A stretch of DNA of 55,272 bases, taken from contig JAAXWY010000012.1 of NCBI GenBank assembly GCA_013334745.1, positions 1 through 55,272 of the forward strand. The letters are read 5' to 3'. Position 1 is the stretch's first letter, and every line of letters starts with the position of its first letter. The notes under the pieces are model-generated. The model saw nothing but the letters and a program-made list of their open reading frames with translations, was not told the DNA's origin and ran no database searches. A program made the position numbers and the translations under genes. Shown here one piece after another: positions 34,723 through 42,550 of this stretch. This stretch comes from Coriobacteriia bacterium (lineage in GTDB: Bacteria > Actinomycetota > Coriobacteriia > Anaerosomatales > JAAXUF01).

Positions 34723-35376
34723 ATGCGGTTGTCAAAGGCCATCTGGGTGGCCGGACTGGCGGGGCTGATCGTCGCGGGGTCCGTGGGGCCCGCGTTCGCG
34801 TGGACCGTCGGCTCGAAGTGGGACTTGGTTGCGTGCACCGCCGGGTGCGGGCAGCAGGATTACAACAACTGGTGCGGCGTCGCGAGCACGCACGCAGTGC
34901 TGCACAACCGGGGCAAGAACATCTCGCAGGGCACCCTCGCGTCGAAGTACGGGGTCGGCAAGGCCGATGGCAGTGCCGTCGCCATCGAGCAGATGCCGGG
35001 AGTACTCAACAGCTATGTGAGCGGGTTCGATTACGTCCATGTGAAGCGAACCGACGTCACGTCACCGAGTCTGCTCGCGAGCATCGTGCAGTACTGCACC
35101 GACTACGGCTACCTCGGCATTCCATGTGTGAATCCGTACGCGTACACCAACTCCGCCGGCCAGACGTCACCCGGCCTGCCCACGTACTCGGGTACACAGC
35201 GCGGCGGGCACTACGTGGTCTTGCGGGGCTACAACTACACGTCCAGTGCGCAGACCGTCTACTACTGGGATCCGCACTACGACGCGAGTCACTACGGGTA
35301 CCACGCGACCTCGTCATCGACGTTTTGGAAGTGCCTCAACTACAAGAACTGGGGCAGTCAAGGCGTGGTGTACTGA
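34723..35376 (+). CDS. secreted C39-family cysteine peptidase
   Basis: 217 aa from ATG 34723, just after GGGGGAG. The signal peptide (MRLSKAIWVAGLAGLIVAGS, site after AFA at 26) directs export. Catalytic residues fit a papain-like C39 fold: Gln44 or Gln45 for the oxyanion hole, Cys51 in NNWCGVAS, His163 in GGHYVVL and Asp183 in YYWDPHY. It could trim secreted peptides or wall proteins. C39 enzymes fused to ABC exporters process leaderless bacteriocins, but this one stands free and is secreted. It is the first of four co-directional genes with tiny gaps; the next start is four bases after its stop. Confidence 0.78.
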   Translation: MRLSKAIWVAGLAGLIVAGSVGPAFAWTVGSKWDLVACTAGCGQQDYNNWCGVASTHAVLHNRGKNISQGTLASKYGVGKADGSAVAIEQMPGVLNSYVSGFDYVHVKRTDVTSPSLLASIVQYCTDYGYLGIPCVNPYAYTNSAGQTSPGLPTYSGTQRGGHYVVLRGYNYTSSAQTVYYWDPHYDASHYGYHATSSSTFWKCLNYKNWGSQGVVY

Positions 35377-35379
35377 GCC

Positions 35380-36267
35380 GTGGGCACCCTAGGGAGACGC
35401 CAGACGCTCGTCGCGGTGGTGGTCGGACTCGTGTGGGCGCAGGCGTGCGCCGCAGTCGCGCTGTTGGTGCTGCCTCGCTATCTCATCCTCGCCGAGCGGA
35501 TCGCGCTTGGCACCTGGTTCCGACTTGCGGCGTGGACGGTGGGACTGCCGTTGTCGCTCGGTGGCTCGATCTCGAGTGGCAGGGTGCTCGGCGCAGCTGA
35601 GGGCACGGTTGGGTGGGAGCCGCTCGTACTGAGCTCGTTGGTCGCTGTGACGGTATGCGTAAGTGCGGCGCAGCTACTTGCGAGCTCGGACAGGTGCCGG
35701 GTCGCGGCCTCTGCCGTCATCGCAACGGCGCTACTGGCCGGCGGCGCCGGATCCGTCATGGTCGCGCATGCTCTTTGGGATGGGCAGCGGGCCGAAGCGG
35801 TGTTCTTCGATCTGCTGGGAAGGCAAGGGGCGCCCCAGCGCGACCCGTCAGTGGTGGCGTCGGCGCGGGACTTCGCCTCGCGCTATCCGGACTCACGGTG
35901 GGCCAGCGAGGCGCTTCGGATTCAAGCGGTGGCGGCATCTGAGCGCGGCAGCACCGCGGAGGAGGTCGAGCTCTGGGAGCGGTTCTCGGCGTGCTTTCGC
36001 AATCGCGCGGCCCCTGGCGTGGCAATCGCCGAGTACAACCTCGGGCGGTGTGCTCGGCGGATCGGATCGCGCGCGGTTGCAGCGGAGCACTTCGCCGCAG
36101 CGCTGGCCTTGATCGACCGGCGCGACGACGGGGTTCAGAGCTGGATCGCAACGGCTTCGCTTGCGGGCCTGCGCGATCTGGCCAGGGAGCGCGGCCGCCA
36201 CGCGCTCGCGAGCAGGTGGGACGAGGAGTTCCGACGGGCTTCTCGGGCAGAAGCAATCGAACGGTGA
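35380..36267 (+). CDS. membrane protein with four spans and TPR-like cytoplasmic tail
   Basis: 295 aa, GTG start four bases after the peptidase stop, probably translated by coupling as no good ribosome site is seen. The first 140 residues hold about four hydrophobic spans (TLVAVVVGLVWAQACAAVAL; VAVTVCVSAAQLLASSDRCR). Residues 140-295 are helical and TPR-like: WASEALRIQAVAASERGSTA, GVAIAEYNLGRCARRIGSRA and VAAEHFAAALALIDRRDDG. I do not recognise a family. Layout suggests a membrane-bound scaffold working with the peptidase and the two following exported proteins. Confidence 0.7.
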   Translation: MGTLGRRQTLVAVVVGLVWAQACAAVALLVLPRYLILAERIALGTWFRLAAWTVGLPLSLGGSISSGRVLGAAEGTVGWEPLVLSSLVAVTVCVSAAQLLASSDRCRVAASAVIATALLAGGAGSVMVAHALWDGQRAEAVFFDLLGRQGAPQRDPSVVASARDFASRYPDSRWASEALRIQAVAASERGSTAEEVELWERFSACFRNRAAPGVAIAEYNLGRCARRIGSRAVAAEHFAAALALIDRRDDGVQSWIATASLAGLRDLARERGRHALASRWDEEFRRASRAEAIER

Positions 36268-36274
36268 GGTGGGG

Positions 36275-37384
36275 ATGATGAATCAGATGCGTGCTCGGTG
36301 GGGGATGGCAGCAATCTTCGTGGTGGCGGCGACCGTGGCATTGTTTGCGGTGCCGGCACTGCTCGAACGGGCGACGGTGGCGCACGCGGAGGAGCTGCGC
36401 ACGCGGTGCGTGAAGGGGTTTTCGACGAAGCGGGCATGGCGTGCGGAGCTTGTGGTGACCGAGCGGGGCTCCGATGGCGAACGCGCATCGCAGGTCCAGC
36501 AGCTGGTCGTTCGTGGGCCGGGGCAGTATCGGCTGGTGGTTCGCGAACGCGACGGTCGAGGCCGAGAAGTCGTGTCGACCACCGTGCGGACCGGCTCGAC
36601 CATGCGCACGGTACGGACGCTCGGTGACGGTTCGACGGAACTGCATCTCGTGAGCGGCATGCGCCCAGTGCTGTCCCTTGGGCGAGACAATCTGCTCGGG
36701 CAGACCGTCGAGGCGGTGGCTTCGACGCGAGCGCTCAAGGTCGTGGGATCCGGCTCGCACGGTGGGAGGCCCACAGATCGCCTGGCGCTCGGCGCGGACC
36801 GTTTCGTGTGGGTGGACCGAGAGACCGGCCTGCCGGTAGAGGAGCAGGTTGTCTCCAACGGTGAGGTGGTGCACAGCGTTCAGGTTCGGCATTTCGAGGA
36901 TGACGCGGCGATCAGCGACGCCGAGTTCGCTGCCGCAACCGTGTCGGGTGCTCGCGCGCTTATCGAGGAGGATCTGGGCTTTCGTGAGGTGGCTGGTCCG
37001 GCGGACGCGTCGATTGCGCTGGGCTTCACTCCGCGCTCGGTCGATCCGTCAGCTGGTCTTGCGGTTCGACTCCAGGGATACGTGGATCCGACGGTGACGA
37101 TAGGCGATGGCCCTGCTGAAGGCGCGTTCGTGGTTGCGCTCGCCGGCTCGCGAGGGGAGGCGATTGTGACGCAGGTTGCCCGCGACGATGCGGCGGGCAC
37201 GGTCGCGGCGGCGCTGGGCGGCGCCGACGATGGTCGTGGCGTGCTGGTTGCAGGGCAACCTGCGGTGGTCTTCGACGAGGCGGGGCTCGTCCGACTGGTC
37301 TTCGCCCGAGAGGGGCTGCTCGTCACGGTCGAGACCGACTTGGGCGAGGCTGAAGCCATCAGCCTAGCCGAGGGGGTGCGGTGA
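36275..37384 (+). CDS. exported MucB/RseB/LolA-like protein
   Basis: 369 aa from ATG 36275, with GAGG five bases upstream; the frame to 36161 lies in the previous gene and is discarded. An N-terminal anchor or signal (GMAAIFVVAATVALFAVPAL) precedes a beta-rich domain: WRAELVVTERGSDGERASQV, QQLVVRGPGQYRLVVRERDG and TDRLALGADRFVWVDRETGL. The last fits the LolA/RseB pattern of a half-barrel that holds lipid or senses an anti-sigma factor. A second domain covers about 245-369 (GFTPRSVDPSAGLAVRLQGY onward). It may bind lipid at the membrane face. Classical RseB function is tied to Gram-negative sigma-E, so only the fold is suggested. Its stop overlaps the next start by one base. Confidence 0.65.
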   Translation: MMNQMRARWGMAAIFVVAATVALFAVPALLERATVAHAEELRTRCVKGFSTKRAWRAELVVTERGSDGERASQVQQLVVRGPGQYRLVVRERDGRGREVVSTTVRTGSTMRTVRTLGDGSTELHLVSGMRPVLSLGRDNLLGQTVEAVASTRALKVVGSGSHGGRPTDRLALGADRFVWVDRETGLPVEEQVVSNGEVVHSVQVRHFEDDAAISDAEFAAATVSGARALIEEDLGFREVAGPADASIALGFTPRSVDPSAGLAVRLQGYVDPTVTIGDGPAEGAFVVALAGSRGEAIVTQVARDDAAGTVAAALGGADDGRGVLVAGQPAVVFDEAGLVRLVFAREGLLVTVETDLGEAEAISLAEGVR

Positions 37385-38325
37385 TGCGGTTGCCAGCGGC
37401 ATGGGCGCGCAGGCGGTCACGAGTTGCGGCACTCGCTGTGGTGCTCGCGCTTGGGCTGGTGCAGGCTGGATGCGGTGCGCGTCCGGCTGCGCCAAGCGAC
37501 CCCGGCCCGCCGGCGGCGCCGTCATGGCAGCCGACCGGGTCGCCGCCTGCCATCGCTGAGGGCATCACGTTCGTTCGTGCAGGATCCGCGTTCGTGGTGC
37601 GCGAGGGCCGCATGCGGTCGATCGGGGAAGCTGGCCGGGAGGTGATCGCGGTCGGCTACTCCTCGGACCGCGAAGCGCTCGTCATCGCCGAGGTGAATAG
37701 CGCGGCGCATAACGTCCGGCTCGCGCCGCTGAGACTGGACGCCGGCTCCGGCCCGGTCCTGGCCGTTTCGGGGGAGCTGGGAACTGCGCGTGCGACCGGC
37801 GCAAGTGCGAGCGTGTACTACTCCGTGCACGGGTATCCGTCGGCACGTCTGTTTGCGGCTGACGCGCGCGATTTGGCGAGCCGGCCCGCCTCGATCGGCT
37901 TGGGGGACGACTTCAGTGGCGAGTTCGACGTGAGCAGCGGCGGCGTGGTCGTGTACACGGGCACGCATCAGAATCCGGCCAGCGTCTTCCTGCGGGCCCG
38001 CAGTCGCAGCAGGCCGATCGTGGAGGGCTTCGCGACGGCGTTCACCCCGGCGCTCTCGCCCGATGCCGAGCAGATCGCGTTCACGGGAACCGCTCGGGAA
38101 GGCGACGCGATCGCACTCTGGGTGGTGGATGCCGCGGGCACGCGGCCCCGGTTGGTCACCGGCTCAGTGGGGTTGGTGCCCACCTGGCCGGTCTTCTCGG
38201 GGGATGGCGAGCGCATCGCATTTCGCTCGGCGGCGGACGGCACGATCTGGGTTGCCAGCGGGGACGGCACCGCGGGTCCTACGCCCACCGGCGTCGCATG
38301 CGACGACGCTCCCCTAGGGTGGTGA
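37384..38325 (+). CDS. beta-propeller (PD40/TolB-like) lipoprotein
   Basis: 313 aa from ATG 37384 (TGATG overlap with the previous stop; GGGGG seven bases upstream). The signal peptide ends in LVQAGC, a lipobox with an unusual Gln at -3, so lipid attachment is likely but not certain. A Pro-rich linker leads to propeller blades: FTPALSPDAEQIAFTGTARE with IALWVVDAAGTRPRLVT, and TWPVFSGDGERIAFRSAADG with TIWVASGDG. These are classic PD40 repeats. It probably serves as an exported binding platform for the peptidase, membrane scaffold and MucB-like protein encoded just before it. The gene ends five bases before the stop of the convergent PLP enzyme. Confidence 0.72.
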   Translation: MRLPAAWARRRSRVAALAVVLALGLVQAGCGARPAAPSDPGPPAAPSWQPTGSPPAIAEGITFVRAGSAFVVREGRMRSIGEAGREVIAVGYSSDREALVIAEVNSAAHNVRLAPLRLDAGSGPVLAVSGELGTARATGASASVYYSVHGYPSARLFAADARDLASRPASIGLGDDFSGEFDVSSGGVVVYTGTHQNPASVFLRARSRSRPIVEGFATAFTPALSPDAEQIAFTGTAREGDAIALWVVDAAGTRPRLVTGSVGLVPTWPVFSGDGERIAFRSAADGTIWVASGDGTAGPTPTGVACDDAPLGW

Positions 38326-38330
38326 GACGA

Positions 38331-39830
38331 CTAACCCGGTTGCGACACCGCTTCCGCGCTGCGGTCGCGGAAGCCTGTTACGAACGCGAGGAAGCGATAC
38401 ACGTCTGAGAAGTCCGACGCCAAACCAAGTGATACCCGCATCGTGTTGGGCATCTTGCCGGTCGCATCGCGGATGATCTCGTGGCACTCGGAGAACGTGA
38501 CCGGCTTGGCCTTGCCGACGAAGCACTCGGCCATCTCATCGCGCTCGATGTCGTGTGCCACCTCGCCATCACCGGGGTTACAGAAGCACCCGGTGCGTAG
38601 CGAGATCAGTTCCTGACCTGCGAGGCTCTCAAGCAGATGGACGTCGAGGACCTCGCCGGCCGGGTCGAGCAGGTAGAAGGCGATCGTCGCCCCGCGGCAC
38701 TCCATGTCCGTCGGGCCGAACACCTGGATGAGCGGCGCTCCGGAGGTGTGCGTCAGCGCTGTCATCTCTGCCAACAGCCAACTCGCTAGGGCCGTGACGC
38801 GCGAATGGATCGAGTCGACGCCGGCTGACTGCACGTGCGCCAACCCGATCCGCACCGCCGGCAGGCCGAGGTAGTCGACGGTGCCGTCCTCAAAGCCGGT
38901 GTGCCCGGGCGCGAGGTGGTGCCAGCCATCACCCTGAACTGAGGCGAGCGTGATCGTGCCACCGGCGAACCACGGGCGCTTGAGCTTCGCGAGGGCTTCT
39001 CGGCGGGCGATGAGGGCTCCCACGCCCGTGGGGTAGCCGAACATCTTGTAAAACGACAGCGGCACGAAGTCGGGCTTCACGACCGACAGGTCCAAGCGGT
39101 TCGTCGGGGCGAATGCCGCGCAGTCGAGAAGCACGTCCCAGCCGTTGTCATGCGCGATGTCGACCCAGTCCAGCGGGTGCTGCACGCCGCTGAAGTTCGA
39201 TTGTGCAGGGAACGCGAACAGGTTGGACTTGCCCGGCGCGGCCTTAGCGAGCTCGGCTTCGACCATTGCGCAGTCGAGCCGCAGGTCGGGCGCGCCCACA
39301 GGCAGGTAGGTGACGCTCGCGCCACGCATCCGTGCGAACTCGCGGATGCCGTTGACCGAGTTGTGGTTGTCGTAGGTGAGGAGGTAGCGATCGCCCGCTT
39401 CGAACGGGTAGGACTCGCCGACCAGCTTGAGCGCTCCGCTGGCGTTGGGCGTGAACACGACGTCGTACTCGGCGGGGTCGGCGTTGAAGAACGCGAGTAC
39501 CGCGTCGCGGGCCTCTTCGACCAGTTGCGTGCTCGCGAGCGAGGTCGGGTTGTGCGAGTGCGGGTTGCCCAGCACGCTGTCCGCGAGCAGTTCGAGGTGC
39601 GTACGAATCTGGGACTCGGCGTACAGGCCGCCGCCGGTGTAGTCGAGATAGACGTGCCCGAGCCGGTCGAGCCGCGAGTAGTCGTGCGCACGCAGTTCGT
39701 CGAGGTGAGCGGTGCCCGCATAGTCCGGATACGCCGAGCGAAACTCGCTCAAGGCCGCTTCGAAGCGGTCGGGCTCGTAGGTTGTGTGAGCGCCGTCGTC
39801 TCCCATGGATGTCGTGTGCTGCTCGGCCAT
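38331..39830 (-). CDS. class-V aminotransferase-like PLP enzyme (molybdenum cofactor sulfurase-like)
   Basis: 499 aa from ATG 39830 (AGGAG upstream). Landmarks are HVYLDYTGGGLYAESQIRTH, the phosphate-binding NPHSHNPTS, VVFTPNASGALKLVGESY, DVLLDCAAFAPTNRLDL, the PLP lysine Lys262 in LSFYKMFGYPTG, and ISLRTGCFCNPGDGE with Cys415 and Cys417. This order matches the NifS-like domain of MOCOS-type molybdenum cofactor sulfurases, where the Cys after RTG carries persulfide. It lacks the MOSC domain of full MOCOS. Cysteine desulfuration to sulfurate a cofactor is the likely job; the target is unknown. Divergent from arginine deiminase across a 139-bp gap. Confidence 0.8.
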   Translation of the reverse strand: MAEQHTTSMGDDGAHTTYEPDRFEAALSEFRSAYPDYAGTAHLDELRAHDYSRLDRLGHVYLDYTGGGLYAESQIRTHLELLADSVLGNPHSHNPTSLASTQLVEEARDAVLAFFNADPAEYDVVFTPNASGALKLVGESYPFEAGDRYLLTYDNHNSVNGIREFARMRGASVTYLPVGAPDLRLDCAMVEAELAKAAPGKSNLFAFPAQSNFSGVQHPLDWVDIAHDNGWDVLLDCAAFAPTNRLDLSVVKPDFVPLSFYKMFGYPTGVGALIARREALAKLKRPWFAGGTITLASVQGDGWHHLAPGHTGFEDGTVDYLGLPAVRIGLAHVQSAGVDSIHSRVTALASWLLAEMTALTHTSGAPLIQVFGPTDMECRGATIAFYLLDPAGEVLDVHLLESLAGQELISLRTGCFCNPGDGEVAHDIERDEMAECFVGKAKPVTFSECHEIIRDATGKMPNTMRVSLGLASDFSDVYRFLAFVTGFRDRSAEAVSQPG

Positions 39831-39845
39831 GCTGGCTCCTATCGG

Positions 39846-39855
39846 GTATGCATAC
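39846..39855. repeat. 10-bp palindrome upstream of the PLP enzyme gene
   Basis: GTATGCATAC is a perfect palindrome 15 bases upstream of the minus-strand start at 39830, in the gap shared with arginine deiminase. It could be an operator, but it is short. Confidence 0.25.
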
Positions 39856-39969
39856 ACCGGGGGTGATGGTGAACCAGTCACCGTGCCCTGACAACTGCGG
39901 CGTATACGCTGTGCGCCTCGGACGATACGATACTGCGGTGTTCGCACACTTCGGAAGTTGGGGGATCAG

Positions 39970-41235
39970 ATGCCTGCGTTCGGCGTGCACTCTGAAGTGG
40001 GGCGGCTGCGTAAGGTGCTCGTGCACCGACCGGGCGCCTGTCTTGAGCGGCTGACGCCCTCCAACCGCACCGAGTTCCTCTTCGACGACGTCGTCTGGGT
40101 CGAGCGCGCGCGGCGCGAGCACGACGCATTCACCGACGTCATGCGCGACCGAGGCGTCGAGGTCTTCTACCTGCAGGATCTTCTCGCCGAGACGCTCGAC
40201 GCAGCGTCCGAGGTCCACGGGCACATCATCGACCGGGCCGTCTCGTCGTACACAGTCGGTCTGTCCATGGTCAACGAGCTGCGCGACTGGCTGCTCGACC
40301 TGGACTCCAAGCGGCTGTCCGACGTCCTCGTCGGCGGGCTGCTCATCTCCGAGCTCGACGGCCTCGATCTCTCCTCGCTCAACCGCCATTCACTCGGTGC
40401 CGTGCTCGCCGAGCCGGACTCGTTCGTCTTGCCGCCGCTGCCCAACTCCGTGTTCATGCGTGACTCGAGCGCATGGCTCTACGGCGGCGTGGTGCTGCCG
40501 CCGCTGTTCTGGAACGCGCGCCGTCTCGAGGTCGCCAATGTCGCGGCCATCTACCGTCACCATCCCATGTTCGCCGACGACGACTTCGAGTTCTGGTATC
40601 CGCCGTCGGGCCGCGCCGAGAACCTCGTGCTTGAGGACGTCGGCCACGGCGCGAGCCTCGAAGGCGGCGACCTGATGCCGATCGGCAACAAGACGGTGCT
40701 CGTTGGGCTCGGCGAACGCTCTACCGGCCGCATGGTCGAGCACGTCGCGCGAACGCTCTTCGCCGCCGGCGCAGCCGAGCGTGTCATCGCCTGCCGTATG
40801 CAGCAGGACCGCTCGTACATGCATCTCGACACCGTCTTCGGCCTCGTCGATCGCGATGCGGTCTCGCTCTACCCGCCGGTCGTTGACGCGATGACCGTCT
40901 ACAGCGTACGGCCGGGTGACGGCAAGAACGCGTTCGACGTCACCCAGGAGCGCTGCCTGCTCGACGCGGTGCAGGACGCGCTTGGCGTGGACAAGCTGCG
41001 CACGATCGTCACGGGCGGCAACACATTCCAGGCTGCGCGTGAGCAGTGGGACGACGCCAACAACGTCGTCACCATCGAGCCCGGCGTCGTGGTCGCTTAC
41101 GCGAAGAACACGCGTACCAACGCCAACCTGCGGGCGGCGGGCATCGAGGTCATCGAGATCGAGGGCGCCGAGCTCGGCAAGGGCCGCGGCGGCTGCCACT
41201 GCATGACCTGCCCGCTGCAGCGCGACGGGCTGTAG
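39970..41235 (+). CDS. arcA: arginine deiminase
   Basis: 421 aa. It converts L-arginine to citrulline and ammonia (EC 3.5.3.6), the first step of the arginine deiminase pathway that yields ATP through carbamoyl phosphate in anaerobes. [20 protein letters not shown] opens the fold. The active-site residues fall in order: Asp165 in FMRDSSAW, Glu231 in [10 protein letters not shown], His285 in MHLDTVF, and the nucleophile Cys411 in [16 protein letters not shown] 39970 is preferred; TTG 39958 in the same frame is possible. The other pathway genes (ornithine carbamoyltransferase, carbamate kinase) are not in the window, so this is a solo gene and a detoxifying or pH role is also possible. Confidence 0.94.
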   Translation: MPAFGVHSEVGRLRKVLVHRPGACLERLTPSNRTEFLFDDVVWVERARREHDAFTDVMRDRGVEVFYLQDLLAETLDAASEVHGHIIDRAVSSYTVGLSMVNELRDWLLDLDSKRLSDVLVGGLLISELDGLDLSSLNRHSLGAVLAEPDSFVLPPLPNSVFMRDSSAWLYGGVVLPPLFWNARRLEVANVAAIYRHHPMFADDDFEFWYPPSGRAENLVLEDVGHGASLEGGDLMPIGNKTVLVGLGERSTGRMVEHVARTLFAAGAAERVIACRMQQDRSYMHLDTVFGLVDRDAVSLYPPVVDAMTVYSVRPGDGKNAFDVTQERCLLDAVQDALGVDKLRTIVTGGNTFQAAREQWDDANNVVTIEPGVVVAYAKNTRTNANLRAAGIEVIEIEGAELGKGRGGCHCMTCPLQRDGL

Positions 41236-41348
41236 CGACCCGCGACGAGCGTTGCACGGTAGTACGATGTCCACACGACGTCACGCAAGCGCCGCATGCC
41301 GGTTGCGGGGCGCGTCACCTGTCGAGACGCAGCGCCAAGGAGACCGCA

Positions 41349-41879
41349 ATGACTGACGCCGAACGCATAGCAGAGTTTGAGGCCGCCCTCGAAGCATCGC
41401 GTGCCGAGACCCGCTCGGCATTCACGAACCGCGCGCTCATCTACGCTGCCATCTACGATGAGCTGTCCTGGGAGATAGGCGACGAGCGCGCGACCGACAT
41501 CATGAAACGCGCCATCCACGCGCGCGGCCACGAAGTCGGCAAGAAGTACCGTCCGGCGGTTCGCCGCGGTGACCTCGACGAGGTCGCCCGCATCTTCTGC
41601 GAGGGCTCTCCGTGCGCCGGCGCGCTCTTCACGCCCGGCGTCGAGGAGCGTTCTGACGGGCGGCTGGTCCTGCGTATGGAGTCGTGCCCCCTCAAGGACG
41701 CCTGGGTCGCCGAGAACCGCTCTCCCGAGCAGATCGATCACCTCTGCGAGATCGCTGCGGCGGTCGACGAGGGCACGTTCGAGAGCGCCGGGCTCGAACT
41801 GACGTTTCTGGAGCGTCTCGGCCAGGAGGGCGCGTCGCGCTGCGTGCTCGAGCTCATCCATCGCGAAGGCACGGACTAG
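41349..41879 (+). CDS. ATC-hydrolase-like family protein (L-2-amino-thiazoline-4-carboxylate hydrolase type)
   Basis: 176 aa, with AAGGAG ahead of ATG 41349. The middle to C-terminal part has CEGSPCAGALFTPGVEERSD, VLRMESCPLKDAWVAENRSP and IDHLCEIAAAVDEGTFESAG. The CPL and LCxIxxxVDxG pattern matches what I recall of the ATC_hydrolase family (ring opening in L-cysteine formation from aminothiazoline), but many members have no proven reaction. Three or four Cys (90s, 115, 130) could bind metal. The gene follows arginine deiminase by 113 bp and its stop is five bases before the EEP gene start, so these two are co-transcribed. Confidence 0.6.
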   Translation: MTDAERIAEFEAALEASRAETRSAFTNRALIYAAIYDELSWEIGDERATDIMKRAIHARGHEVGKKYRPAVRRGDLDEVARIFCEGSPCAGALFTPGVEERSDGRLVLRMESCPLKDAWVAENRSPEQIDHLCEIAAAVDEGTFESAGLELTFLERLGQEGASRCVLELIHREGTD

Positions 41880-41884
41880 CGCGC

Positions 41885-42550
41885 ATGCGGGTGATGACCT
41901 ACAACATCCGGCACGGTCAGGGTGAGGATGGCTGGGTCAGCAACGCCCGGGTCGCCAAGGTCATCGCCGAGGCGAACGTCGACATCGTGGGGCTCAATGA
42001 GGTCTGGCGGATGGGCGACTTCTTTCATCAGCCGGCTGCATTCGAGCGGCTACTCGCGACCAGCATCGTGTTCGAGCGCAACGTGAAGCTGGCGTTCCTG
42101 GAGCAGGGGAACATGGTCTCCACGCGTGGTGACATCAAGCACCACGAGAACATCGAACTTCCGAGCTGGGGCGAGATGCGAAGCTGCCTTCTCGCACGCA
42201 TCGAACTCGACGGCGAGGAAGTGGCGTTTGGCTCGGCGCACCTGTCGCTCAACCGGAAGATGCGCGCGCGCCAGGTGCGAGCGCTGGTCGAGGTGCTTCC
42301 GCGCGATGTGCCGCTGGTTCTCGCGGGCGACATGAACTGCCTTGCGCACGAACTCGATCCGCTCAAGGAGTTCCTCACCGTCGTCGATGCCCCCGCAACC
42401 TACCCGGCGTTCTGGCCGCAGCGCGCACTCGACCACATCGCGTTCAGTTCACACTGGGAGCTCGAGCACGTGTCATCGGTCGACACGAAGGCTTCTGACC
42501 ATCGACCGGTCGTCGCGCAGCTTAAACGCACTGCGCAGGGCGCAGGCTAG
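41885..42550 (+). CDS. endonuclease/exonuclease/phosphatase (EEP) family hydrolase
   Basis: 221 aa. The metal-dependent fold is complete: MRVMTYNIRHG (Asn7), VGLNEVWRM (Glu39), FGSAHLSLN, VLAGDMNCL (Asp/Asn pair), YPAFWPQRALDHIAFS and KASDHRPVVAQL with the final Asp-His. It should cleave a phosphodiester or phosphomonoester; DNA, lipid and nucleotide substrates are all known for the family. No signal peptide, so cytoplasmic. It ends against the convergent PASTA gene in the four-base overlap CTAG, the same arrangement as at 12473. Confidence 0.85.
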   Translation: MRVMTYNIRHGQGEDGWVSNARVAKVIAEANVDIVGLNEVWRMGDFFHQPAAFERLLATSIVFERNVKLAFLEQGNMVSTRGDIKHHENIELPSWGEMRSCLLARIELDGEEVAFGSAHLSLNRKMRARQVRALVEVLPRDVPLVLAGDMNCLAHELDPLKEFLTVVDAPATYPAFWPQRALDHIAFSSHWELEHVSSVDTKASDHRPVVAQLKRTAQGAG

